Positions 1-11,200 of a stretch of 64,000 bases of DNA are shown one piece after another. Positions within the stretch are counted from its first letter, which is position 1, and each line of letters starts with the position of its first letter. Under the pieces are notes generated by a model. The model was not told where the DNA came from. It searched no databases and worked only from the letters and a program-made list of their open reading frames with translations. Origin of the DNA: Tamarix chinensis (taxonomy: Eukaryota > Streptophyta > Magnoliopsida > Caryophyllales > Tamaricaceae). The stretch is from contig CM060172.1 of NCBI GenBank assembly GCA_030549775.1, positions 56,967,942 to 57,031,941 on the forward strand, written 5' to 3'. The position numbers and the translations under genes are program-made.

Positions 1-119
1 CACAATTCAAGTTTCTAGATTTTTACATATTATATGCCTTCCTATTTCACTTCATCTTGAATACACTCCTAAAGGAATACACATCTTTCAAAGTCACTAA
101 CAAGACATAAAGAGAGAAA

Positions 120-1490
120 TGATCAATTAATGAGTTAATGACAATGTATGTGCAAGAGGAGGTTGTGATGATTGCAACCAAGAATAAGGTAAAGAAGAAG
201 AAAATATGCCAAAAGGATAAAGGCAAAGTACCTCCTCAAGATGAGATTAAGAAGTAATCTAGGTGTTTCTTTGTAAAAAGAAGGGACACATGAATAAAGA
301 TTGTACTAAGTATAAAGCTTGGCTTATGATGAAAGATAATGTCACCTCTTTGGTATATTTTGAATCTTGTACATTCGATACAAGTTATAATACTTGGTGG
401 ATTGATTTTGGTTCTACAATTCATGTTTGCAATTTCTTGCAAGTTAAGGTAAGGATGAGAGAACTAATGGGTAGTGAATGAAGTATCTTTATTGATTGTA
501 AGTACGTTAAGTAATTTATTAAATAAGCTCATGTAGGCTAATTCTCCCTAGTGGTCATGTGTTAATATTAGAACATACATTTTCTATTCCAAGTTTCAGT
601 AGAAACTTAATTTATGTTTCAAGACTTGTACCATTTAGATACTCATTTATTTTTAAAGACAATTCAGTTACTTTGTTTTATGAAACAAATCATGTTAGGT
701 ATGGTGCATTTTTCTAAAGGTCTTTACTTTATTAATTGAATTCATGATTGTTCCAATGTTACAATGAATTTGAATATTGGTTCAAAAAGATGTGTTATGA
801 ATAAAGACTCATCAATGCTTGGACATAAAAGATTATGTCACATCTTCATTGAGATAGTAAGGAAATTATTAAATGATGGATAATTGGTACTCTAAATTTT
901 ACTAGCTTTAGCATTTATATAAATTATAAAAACGGTATATAAACAAAAAATAATTCTAAAAAAGGTGCCAATAAGAGTTCTTAACTGCTTAATATGATAC
1001 ATAGTGATATATGTAGTATTGATATGGACTTACACAGTCAGAAATACTTCATCTTACATATTGATGACTACTCATGATACATGTATTTCTACTTTCTTAA
1101 CAATAAGCATGAAGTATTAGATGCTTTTAAAGTGTTCAAAGCTGAGGTAATGAAAAAATGTGATAATTAAATTAAAATCATGAGATCTAATAGAGGTGGA
1201 GAGTACTACAGGAGGCACATTGAGGATGAACAAACAACTATTCCATTTGCAAAGTTTCTTTAAGAGAATGAAATAGTTGCCTAATATATACTATACATGG
1301 TTCACCGGACTAAAATCGCATAGCTGAAAGAAGAAATTAGACTTTGTTAGATATGATACAGAGTATGCTTAGCAACTCCAATATTCTTAGATCATTGTAG
1401 ATTGAAGCACTTAGTCAATGGTATATATTTTAAATCGAGTTCCAACTAAAGAGATATCTAAAAATGATGAGTTTCTGGTTGGATTTTGGG
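120..1490 (+). pseudogene. Decayed Ty1/Copia gag-pol remnant
   Basis: Fragments of a Copia polyprotein can be read in order on the plus strand, with many stops and frame changes. A CCHC-type zinc knuckle of gag lies near 257-318, and its first half is one frame off the rest. A protease-like stretch near 397-440 still has the Trp-Trp-Ile-Asp context but has lost the catalytic DSG/DTG triplet. An integrase core follows at about 990-1440, with an IDDYS-like motif near 1060 and a RSNRGGEY-like motif near 1185. Reverse transcriptase and RNase H are absent and no LTRs are visible, so this is a truncated, inactive copy. It runs into an unrelated LINE fragment near 1.5 kb. Family assignment rests on motif order; the lineage within Copia is not resolved. 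Confidence 0.65.
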
Positions 1491-1559
1491 GTAGATTTCA
1501 AAGCATTAAGAGAGTTAGCCACTTTTGACATTGAGGAGGAATAATTGCACAAAAGATTT

Positions 1560-2147
1560 GTTGATTATGTTGTTGAGGAAGGAAGATGGTGATGGGAGTT
1601 CTTAACTCATAAGTTAGCCAAATAGGTTTTTGCTTGCCATTGTTAGGATTCTCTACCTACTAAACAATGGGATTGCCGATAGAGTGGTTAGGCAATAGAG
1701 TGCTACAAGCCATTTTGATGCTGATTCGGCCTATAGTTTATTGATGTGGAATGATATTCAAGGGAAAATGTTTCCTTGGAGGCTTGTTTGGAGGTTGTAA
1801 CTAATAGAAAGAATCAGAGACATTTCAGGTGGAGGGTTGCCTGGGAGAAGATAGCCACAAATGTCCAACAAGTGAGGAGGGGGTTTACCTTAAACACCCT
1901 ATGTCCTCTCTATAGAACTTTTGAATAAGATGTTGAACACATGATTCAGAACCGTCCTCTGGCAAAGCTTGTTTGGTTGGAGTTATTATCAAACAAAGCT
2001 CCAACAAGTCTTTTTCATGGGGGATTTTTCAACATAGTTGACGTGGAACTTGAGTGGGTAGGCTACTGAGCATGACAATCTTCCATGGAATGTCATCTTC
2101 ACTGCTATTTGCTGGTGGATCTAGAAGTGGTGGTGTGGTGAGTTTTT
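1560..2147 (+). pseudogene. LINE remnant, zf-RVT (RT-associated zinc-binding) part
   Basis: The translation shows the pattern of the zinc-binding domain that follows reverse transcriptase in plant L1-type LINEs. There is a SAYSLL stretch near 1725, an FPWRLVW stretch near 1770, an FRWRVAW stretch near 1825, a CPLYR segment with the later EHMIQNRP near 1905-1965, and a WWIWKWW segment near 2110. Stops and frame changes interrupt it. The reading resumes after a large insertion, at 6458, with the RNase H domain of the same element. No upstream endonuclease or RT core was found, which fits 5' truncation. A processed fragment of a LINE-derived host gene is possible but less likely. Confidence 0.55.
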
Positions 2148-3289
2148 CACAACGAGGAAAATAGTATTTAGTGATGGCATTTGTGTTGATAATAACTACA
2201 TACTTTTTTGTGATGACTTTACTAAAATACCATCCCTAATATTTCATAGTTAGATGAAAAAATTAGGGTGATAAACAATGGTTGCTAATTTGATTTTTAG
2301 CGACGACATAGTTGCTTCCAATTACATTATTAGCAACTAATGTAGTCTAAGATTTCATTGAAAAAATTTAAATTTTGACATTTTTCGGACAATAATGTCG
2401 TCATTAAAACTCATATTAATGATAACTCTTTTGGAGATTTTCCCATAAATATTTAAATTTTGGCTGACAAAGTTAAATAAATTTGATTTTTTTTATGATA
2501 TGTTGTTGCTAAAACAATTATTAGTGATATTTTTTTTTAAATCTGGAAATATTTATATCTTAATGGCAATATTTAAATAAATTGTATTTTTTGTTGCGAC
2601 ATGTCATCCCTAATACCTGTATTAATGACAAAATTTTGTAAATTTGCTAAAAATATTTAAATATTAGCTAATTAAAGTAAAATAACTATAACATGCCGTC
2701 CCTAATAATCATTTTAGGGACACTTTTTAAAATTTTGTGCCTCTATAAAAAAAATTCTAATGCATTTATTTAATTCTATAAAATATACAATATCATATAA
2801 CATAACAATAATAAAATATTTATAAATAATTAGTAGCCAAAATATTAATACTACAAATATTTATAATAACAACGTATAAATATTCATAAAGTAAGAATTG
2901 TTTGAATTACATATAAATAAAAATTTCCAAGCTGAAAATTGTTGATATCAAATCATTATCTGTCTCTGTACTAGGGGAGATTCTAGGTGGGATGAATTTG
3001 GTATTGAAGATAGCCACATAAAGGTTGAACCTGGTGCTTGAATTGACTACAGAGAGGTTGAACCTAGACTGATGGTTAAGGAAATGACACATATTCTTAT
3101 GTTTGTGTCACTATTATCTACAATTCATAAATTTGGGTCTACTAAGATCGGACAATATCATAAATATCTACTATTATAGGAAAAAGGACAATAATAACAA
3201 TGGACGATGGTGTACTGGTCTCTAACGGTTGAAGGCAACTACTAACAGAAAATAGTAAAGATCCACCTAGTAATATGCATTCTAGCTCT

Positions 3290-4345
3290 ACAAAAGTAAA
3301 AATTAGTTACTAACTAATATTTTATCTAAGTTTAAAATTAATTCATTTGCTCAAAGTATTGTTATGTTATTACTCTACATATTGATTAATAATAGTTTAT
3401 CTAAGTCTAATAATAAATTTTTACTATAATTATTATACCTCTCTAATAATAATTTATTCGATGATAACAATATTATCTTAATTTCAAGTATTATAATATG
3501 ATAATTTACCTCATTTAATAAGATGTTGTATCCTATTTTTTTTGACATAAATTAGTTACTTTAAAATACAAATGTCATTATTACAACTATGTATAAATTA
3601 TTCCACATATTTAATAACTAATTATCTATGGGAAATAATATTTCATGATTTAAAATTTTTATTACCTTAATAATATTTTTCCAAAGTTAAAAATTAATTG
3701 ATTATTTTATCAAGGTCTAATAATAATAATTTTATTACAACAAAATTATTGCTATGTAATTACTCTACATAATGGTTAGTAAAATTTTATCAAGGTATAA
3801 TATTAATTTTTTATTATAATTATTATAAATTTTTAATAATAATTTATTTGATGATAACAATATTATCTTAATTTCAAGTAATATAATCTAATAATTTACC
3901 TTATTTCATAAGATGTGATATCTTTGTTTTACATAAATTAGTTATTTTAAAATACTTACGTCATTATTACAACTATGTATAGATTATGCCACATATTTAA
4001 TAATCAATAATTTAAGGAAAATAATATTTGACAATTTTAAACTTTTATTACCTTAATAATACTTTATCTAATGTTAATTTTAATTTATTAGCATAAATTA
4101 TTATTATGTTATTACTCTACATACTGGTTAATAATATTTTATCTAGGTCTAATAATAATTCATTATTATAATTATTATATCTTTTTAATAATAATTTATT
4201 TGATGACTACAATATTGTCTTAATTCCAAGTACTATAATGTAATAATTTACCTTATTTAATAAGATGTTATATCTTTTTTTGGCATAAATTAGTTAATTT
4301 AAAATACTTATGTAATTATTACAATTATATATAGATTGTTTTACC
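3290..4345. repeat. Tandem repeat, ~350-390 bp unit, about 2.5-3 copies
   Basis: A very AT-rich block inside the CACTA-like element repeats in order. The marker TACTCTACAT occurs at 3371, 3761 and 4113, each followed by a run of TAATAATAAT, then a GATAACAATATTATCTTAATT-type stretch, then TAATTTACC and a TAAGATG box. Each unit starts near an AATTAGTTA box (about 3549, 3937, 4287). The last copy stops after about 60 bp. Copies differ by many substitutions and small indels, so the duplication is not recent. Confidence 0.75.
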
Positions 4346-4590
4346 TATTTAATGATCACAATCACCAACATACACAGAATTATCACCATAATTATTATAC
4401 ATTTCTAATAATAAATTATTTAATCGCAACAAATATACTTAATTATAATTACCAGCATACATATATAATTATCATCATATATACAATTATTCACAACACA
4501 TAAATCAACAACATTATAATCACATTTAACATTTATATATATAATAATTATCTTCTCTAACATTTCTTTAATAATTAGTAATAACGTTTA

Positions 4591-4620
<30 letters not shown>
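4591..4620. repeat. (TACA)n microsatellite
   Basis: Seven uninterrupted TACA units followed by TA. A simple tetranucleotide repeat within the CACTA-like element. Confidence 0.9.
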
Positions 4621-4621
<1 letters not shown>

Positions 4622-5632
4622 TTATATATATTATTTAAAATTTAGACAAAAAAATATCCAGCAAGAGAAGATGATAGCGGCAGTCAGTAGCAGGAGGTGC
4701 TAAACATCACTTTCTCCGTCAATCTTAAATTTTCTAAAAATTCACAAAATTTTTATTAGCTAATTATCCAAATAAAATTACTAAATTAAATAAAACAAAT
4801 GAGTGGTGGTGGCGGTGGAGTGACCATAGAGGTTGTAGTGGACTTGAGGGAGTAGAATTTAGAAAATTATAAAAATCAAAGATAAAACTAAATATACATC
4901 AACTAATAAAAATAATACACTTCATAAACACAATAAATTAACAAAAACAACACTTTACTTGATACAGGAGAAAACACTCAAAAATTGATATTCATCATTA
5001 TAGAACCAATTATTCAACATTTAGAAAGGATCTCCCACAAAATTAAAGACAAAATAATGGTTACGTAGCTAGAAATAGATGAAACATACCATACAAGCAA
5101 TTAGACGTATACGTAAATGTGCATGAAGGGCATAGCTACATGCATGGGGGAATAGAATACATGTTGGGCGGGGCATGTTAGGTGATTTAGTTAGTTAATT
5201 AATTAATTAGTAGAGTTAGAGATTATCTAGAGAATAAAGTAGCATAAATCTACCTTTTTAAAGAATATTCTATATTCTAGTATCTTTTAATATATTATAT
5301 ATTCTAGTATCTTTTAGCTAGGTATCTTTTGAAGAATTATACCTTTTAGCTAGTATCTTGCAATCAGTAATCTTGGCTATATAAAGTCATAGAACCCACG
5401 ATTGGAGAGATTATTGATTGAATTGAAGTTGAATGCAAATATTGCTATTGAATTCTATGTGAGTTCAACTCAAGTTTAATCAAATCTGTATGAATGATTA
5501 ATCTTGAAACCCTTAATCTCTTCGTTTGTGTGAATTAGAGATTAAGTACTATCTTTCTAAACTCTATAATCCATACCATTATTAGCCAAATTCATCATCC
5601 AAACACATCCTAAAATCAAATCCCTAATTTGA

Positions 5633-5760
5633 AAAACCCTAACCCTAATTTACCATTTGAAACCCTAACTCTAATTTTCAAAACTAAACCCTAACCCATG
5701 AAACCATCTATCTTTAAACCCTAATTGTTGAATCATCATCATCATCATCATCATCTCACC
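5633..5760. repeat. Telomere-like CCCTAA stretch and ATC microsatellite
   Basis: Degenerate copies of the plant telomere-type motif (AAACCCTAA and ACCCTAACCCTAA) occur at about 5633-5725. An uninterrupted ATC run follows at 5732-5756. Spacing is irregular and the motif is mixed with other sequence, so this is more likely element-internal low-complexity DNA than a true interstitial telomere. Confidence 0.55.
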
Positions 5761-6457
5761 ATTATTAAATCATCTTCGTCATCGTCATCTCATCAAATTC
5801 GAATCACCTTCATCATTTATTCATCACCATCATCAAATCATCATCATCATCCTTCTATCATGTTCGAATATCTACATCATTAATTCATCACTTTCAAACC
5901 TTTTTATTCATAATTCCAACATAATAGAGCATTGGTTTTACATAATTGATAATTCCATATTCCCACACACATCATTACTTATCCTAGATTAAGGAAATGA
6001 GAGAAATGAATGACGATGGGAGCGAAGGAAAAATATTGCAAGGAGAAAGAGATAAAGTGACAACCGAGATGTGTAAGGGTTTTATAAAGGTTTTAGTAAC
6101 AATACCTATCATCACTAATAGTTAGAAATAGTGTGCGAGTCATGTGACTCTTAGCGACGACATTTTAGTTATTAGTGGCTAAAAATTTTTCCACTCCAAT
6201 CGACCCCACCAAATTTTTAGCCCAATAGTATTTTTACCAAATAAAAAGTTTGAGGGAAATTTTTTTCCACCTTTTGTATAGTGACGATATTGTCATCCCT
6301 AATAATGTTTGGGGACAAAAGAAATTCTAAATTTTTAAGGTCTCTAAAATTAATTTTAGCAACTACTTGTTGTTGCTAATAGTCATTAATAGAGACTATA
6401 ATGTGTCATCATTAAAAACATCATCGTGAATTAACCTTTTTTTCCTTTGTAGTATTT

Positions 6458-7270
6458 TGCAAGCTCAAGTAGACCTAGTGAAGGTGGGCAATTTAACTTG
6501 GCGATAACTAGAGATGGTAACGACTTGGAAGAAGTTGGGGACCAGGCAATTTCTCAAGGTTCGTTGGTAGCCTTTGACTAAAGGAACATTCAAAGTAAAT
6601 GTGGATGGCAGAGTTGGCTACCTGCTTTTCGAATTCCTATGGCAGGGCGTCATATAAGACAATGGGTCTATGATTTTGTAATGAATATTGGTAGAGTTGA
6701 TATCCTAACAGTAAGGCATTATTTGGTTCTAAGAAAATTTAAGAGAAAGAAAATTAAAATCGAAATACTTTCCTTCAAATTTTCCACAAAGAAAATTATA
6801 TTGTTAATCTTTACTAATTTTATACCATCTTCTTTTTCTATTTTATTATCTCATGTAAACCAAACAAAAAAAATTATTTTCCTTATTATTTTCTTTCTTT
6901 TCTTTACAATTTTCCATGAACCAAATGGAGCATAAAACTTTGGACTATTTATCAAGGGTTGATATTGGGTTGTTTGTTGGAAGTTGATAGGTTGATTTTG
7001 GAGTCTAATTCGAAGAGTGCGGTTGAGTTGATTAAGGAGAGTCTATTGCCGGTAGCAATGGTGCACTAGTACATAGGTTCTTTCAAGTCTAGCATGTGCT
7101 TCGTGAAGCCAACATGTGTACAGATCAGTTAGTTTATTTAGCTCATGATTTTGTTTTGGGTGAACATTGTTAGTATCATCATGTGTAAAGACCTCTTGGA
7201 TGTTTGTATTTTCCGTTTTACTGTAATTTAACTAGACTTTAGTCCTATGATTTCACCCTTTAAAAAAAGG
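6458..7270 (+). pseudogene. LINE remnant, RNase H part and 3' end
   Basis: Immediately right of the CACTA-like element the translation gives the start of a plant LINE-type RNase H (RVT_3) domain: GTFKVNVDG near 6580-6610, then a VYDFVMNIG-like stretch at 6664-6690. The domain is interrupted by a 218 bp MITE. It resumes near 6935 with an LDYLSR-like stretch, an LESNSKSAVELI segment near 7000-7035, and a REANMCTDQL segment near 7104-7130 that corresponds to the last RNase H motif. A short A-rich tail lies at about 7261-7270. In-frame stops (for example just before PLTKG near 6560) show it is dead. It is the same element as the zf-RVT piece at 1560-2147. Confidence 0.6.
6715..6932. mobile_element. 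218 bp MITE, PIF/Harbinger-like
   Basis: The ends form an imperfect inverted repeat: GGCATTATTTGGTTC at the left against TGCTCCATTTGGTTC at the right on the other strand, extended by a GAAAATT...AAGAAA stretch on both sides. The trinucleotide TAA flanks both ends (6712-6714 and 6933-6935), matching the TWA target preference of PIF/Harbinger-type MITEs. The element interrupts the LINE RNase H reading frame, and removing it restores the domain order. It codes for nothing. Confidence 0.65.
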
Positions 7271-7587
7271 AAACCTCCAAATTTACTTTATAAAAGAAGT
7301 TCTTTTAGGTAAAAAAATTATTTTAAAAACATATTTTTTATATAAGTTAATGTTTATTTTTATTCTTACAACATATTTTTTATATAAGTTAATGTTTATT
7401 TTTATTCTTACTTTTTTTTTACCTCTACATATTAATTGTTATGTTATTTTTTAATTAATGATGTAATTATAATATTAAAAATATATTTATTGTGTTAAAA
7501 TAGAGTATAAATTGCTAAAAGATTTGTACGAAATAGATAGAGAGAACAACATATTTATTGATGGAATATGGCAGATTGAGAGCTTTA
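7271..7587. other. AT-rich spacer with a 42 bp perfect tandem duplication
   Basis: No gene is visible. A 42 bp unit at 7328-7369 is repeated without change at 7370-7411, so it is recent. The segment ends at the target site of the Gypsy element; CTTTA precedes its 5' LTR. Confidence 0.8.
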
Positions 7588-8183
7588 TGTTACGGGCCGG
7601 ATCGGAAGGTGAGCATCGAGGTTCTACCGGGCCCCGCATAGTCTAGATCATCCTTGTAATCTAGATAAGTATGGAGAAGTGTATAGGGTTCTACACTCTC
7701 CTAGAATGTTCTAGAAGGTTCTAGAGGGGAATGTCTCTAGATCCTTCCATATTTATGTAGAGTTGGATAGATTATTCTAGAAACCCTAAGGAGACTCTAG
7801 AAACCCTAATGGACTATTCTAGAACCCCTAATGGGCTTATTGGGCCATTCTAGAGAAATCCATTAGGCCCGTATCTAGAATCTTCCTGGGGGAGATGAAG
7901 GGGTGGATCCTCTCCTATAAATAGAGGGGGGGTAGAGCCATTTGAGATCATCCAACAAGAGTTGTATCTTCAGAGCTTCTCTCTCTAAATACACTCCCTC
8001 TTTCTCTCTCTAAAAGTTCTCTCTTGTGTTCTTGTGTGAAGGTTCGGTGTGGTGCTCTAAGAGGCGTCTCTAGCCTAAGTGTGGAATACACTTGAAGGAG
8101 GAAGGCTGACTTAGTCTCTCAAGGAGTGAGAAAAAGACTAAGGCCGCACGTAGCTAGACTTGGAGAAGAGTCGGTGCGTGACA
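7588..8183 (+). repeat. 5' LTR of the Gypsy element
   Basis: It starts with TGTTACGG and ends with GTGACA, and pairs with 12814-13408. It carries many TCTAGAA-containing repeats (7640-7860), a TATA box at 7916, and a CT-rich leader with CTCTCTCT tracts downstream. Confidence 0.95.
7916..7923 (+). promoter_or_regulatory. TATA box of the Gypsy 5' LTR promoter
   Basis: TATAAATA sits about 330 bp into the LTR and is followed by a pyrimidine-rich leader, as expected for the U3/R border. The same box occurs at 13142-13149 in the 3' LTR. Confidence 0.75.
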
Positions 8184-8185
8184 AG

Positions 8186-8197
8186 TGGTATCAGAGC
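8186..8197 (+). other. Primer-binding site, initiator Met-tRNA
   Basis: TGGTATCAGAGC, complementary to the 3' end of plant initiator tRNA-Met, lies two bases after the 5' LTR end. Confidence 0.92.
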
Positions 8198-8205
8198 TCG
8201 GTTCA

Positions 8206-11200
8206 ATGGCCCACAACCTCGAATCATCACAAGTCACTCATGTCCCCGTTCCCGATGTTGAGAAGAGGAAGAAAGGCAAGTCCACTTCCAAGTCCCACGG
8301 GGTGAACTTGGAGGAGATCACGGAGAGGATGGACCGTTCCATAACGGTTTGCCAGGAGGATCTCACCACCCTAGATGAGAGGGTGGAAGTGTTGGAGAAA
8401 GACATGGAGTCCTTACCCGGAAGGGAAGAGGTGCAGGGTCTGGTGAATGACCTAGCCACCAAGCTCCATGAAGACATGTTCGAGTCCGACAAGAAGCTCA
8501 TGCAAGAGATGTTGGCTCGCATGGATGGGACATTTGGCCAACTCGTAGCTGAGAATATCGAGTTGAAGGAGAGGCTTGCAACCCTTGAAGCCGAGTGTGC
8601 TCGTTGCAAGGAAGCTATCTCAATGGGTGCCGGATCTTCGAGAGGATCCCCGGCCACCTTGGATATTCCCCGACCGTCAAAGTTCAAAGGAGCAAGGAAT
8701 GCGAAGGAGATCGACAACTTCTTCTATGGTCTTGAAAGGTACTTTGCTGCTACTCACTTACTTGATGATAATATGCGGATTACCCAGGCTACCATCTATC
8801 TAGAGGATGATGCTATGCTATGGTGGCGTGGCCGCCATAGAGAAATGGAGAGGGGTGTCTGTGTAATCAACACCTGGGAGCAGTTCAAGATGGAGCTCAA
8901 GAAGCAGTTCTATCCTGCTAATGCTGCGATGGATGCTATGAGGAGGCTTAGGACTCTCAAGCATACCGGGACCATAAAGGAGTATATCAAGGCCTACAGT
9001 TCCTTGATGTTGGAGATCCCAGACAAGCCCGAGAGTGAAAGGCTGTTTTATTTCCTTGATGGACTCCAAGGATGGGCGGAGCAAGAACTTCGAAGAAGGA
9101 AGGTTCAAGATCTCTCGGAAGCCTATCGAGAAGCTGAATCCTTACTTGAGTTCAAGTCCGAGAAGAAGGACAAGAGTTGGAAGGAGGGATCTAACAAAGG
9201 TGGGGGAGCCAATCCCTACAAGACGGGATCCAAGCACTCCGATTCGAAGGGGAAGGAAAAAGCCGATCATGGAGGTAAGGAATCTAAGTACAAGCGTGAA
9301 TGTTTCATGTGTGGTGGTAACCACTTCCTTCGTGATTGTCCTCAAAAGAAAGCCTTGAGTGCTATGGTGAATACTCAAGGAGAGAAGGCGGATGAGGGTG
9401 AGACCCACATGGGGTCCCTAACCCTACTTAATTCCATCAACACCAAGCAAGCAAAGGGGTTGATGTATGTGGAGGCACAAGTCAAGGGTGTCACTAGCAA
9501 GGCTCTAGTGGACACCGGAGCATCTCATAACTTCCTTAGTCCTAAGGAAGCACAAAGGATGGGCTTGAAGGTGACCAAGGAGGCAGGACGAATGAAGGTC
9601 GTCAATTCCGATGCCAAGCCTACCTATGGGGTAGCATATGGAGTTCCCATCATCCTTGGATCATGGGAAGGAAGGGTGAACTTCACTGTATCGGAGATGG
9701 ACGATTACGACATGGTGTTAGGCATGGAGTTCGTGGATGTGGCAGCCCCACTCACATTTCCGGGAGATAGCACCATGCACCTCACCAAGGGGAAGCAAAG
9801 CCACGTTGTTCCCTTATCCCGAGCCAAGGTAGAGTCCCGAGTTCTTTCTGCTATGCAGTTTTCCAGGGGATTCAAGAAGGGAAAGTCATGCTACTTGGCC
9901 ACCATGATGGAGGAGGAGTCCCTAGAACCCATGAAGGTCCCAGAGGAGATCCAACAGGTCCTTCACGAGTTCAAGGACACCATGCCAGCGGAGTTACCCC
10001 AGAGGCTTCCACCTAGGAGGGAGGTGGATCACGCCATTGAGCTAGAGCCTGGAGCAAAACCACCTGCAAGAGGTCCTTACCGGATGGCCCCGCCAGAGTT
10101 GGAGGAGTTGAGAAGACAGCTCAAGCAGTTGCTAGATGCTGGATTCATTAGGCCATCCAAGGCCCCATTTGGTGCACCGGTGTTGTTCCAGAAGAAGCAT
10201 GATGGGAGTCTTCGGATGTGCATCGACTACCGGGCACTCAACAAGGTGACCATCAAGAACAAGTACCCGATCCCATTGGTGGCAGATTTGTTCGATAGAC
10301 TTGGAAGAGCCCGATGGTTTTCCAAGTTGGACTTGAGATCGGGATACTGGCAGGTGCGAATCGCTGAAGGGGATGAGCCCAAGACCACATGTGTGACGAG
10401 GTATGGAGCTTATGAATTTCTTGTAATGCCTTTTGGTCTTACGAATGCTCCTGCAACCTTTTGTACTCTCATGAACAAGATATTTCACCCCTACTTGGAT
10501 AAGTTTGTGGTGGTATATCTTGATGACATTGTGGTCTATAGTGAGACCTTGGAAGATCATGTAGTGCACTTGAGACAAGTCTTCCAGGTACTCAAAGAGA
10601 ACGAGCTCTACGTAAAGAAGGAGAAGTGCTCGTTCGCTCTCATGGAGGTGCAGTTCTTGGGTCATTACATCAAGAACGGGAAGATCGGGATGGATGCAGC
10701 CAAGGTCCGTGTTATCCAGGAGTGGGAGGCCCCGAAGAATGTTTCGGAGCTACGGAGTTTCCTTGGGCTGGTAAACTATTACCGGAGATTCATCTCAGGA
10801 TATTCGGGTCGAGCCACACCTCTCACGAACCGGTTGAAGAAGAAGGTCTCATGGAGTTGGGATGAAGAGTGTGTGAAGGTCTTTGAAGATCTAAAGAAGG
10901 CTGTGATGGAGGAACCGGTTCTGTGCTTACCTGACTATTCGAAGGAGTTCGAGGTGCATACGGATTCCTCCGACTTTGCCATTGGAGGAGTTCTCATGCA
11001 AGAGAGGCATCCCATTGCTTTTGAGAGTCGCAAGCTCAACGACACGGAGAGGCGGTATCCCGTCCATGATAAAGAGATGACTGCTATCATCCACTGCTTG
11101 CGGGTTTGGAGGCATTACCTTCTTGGAAGTAGTTTTGTGATCAAGACCGATAATGTTGCAACAAGCTACTTCCAGAATCAGAAGAAGCTGAGTCCCAAGC

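Larger units (their letters stand above)
2148..6454. mobile_element. CACTA-like non-autonomous DNA transposon, 4.3 kb
   Basis: The left end reads CACAACGAGGAAAA. The right end, read on the minus strand, is TACTACAAAGGAAAA, similar to the left end and to the CACTACAA termini of plant CACTA elements. TTT flanks both sides (2145-2147 and 6455-6457), matching the 3 bp target duplication of this superfamily. Subterminal regions are full of degenerate inverted motifs of the form TTAGCGACGACA or its complement (2280-2330, 2390-2410, 2690-2720, 6140-6165, 6285-6300, 6355-6415). This is typical of transposase-binding repeats. No transposase coding was seen. The element splits a LINE whose reading resumes directly after it. 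The exact ends are an inference; an 8 bp TAGTATTT near both junctions gives an alternative border a few bases away. Confidence 0.5.

Noticed and set aside
5633..5725. Interstitial telomere
   Set aside because: Only scattered CCCTAA words with irregular spacing, inside a transposon; no long run.
6639..6935. 98-codon ORF
   Set aside because: A fusion of LINE RNase H remains and a MITE; not a gene.
10132..10665. 177-codon minus-strand ORF
   Set aside because: Antisense shadow of the intact Gypsy RT domain.
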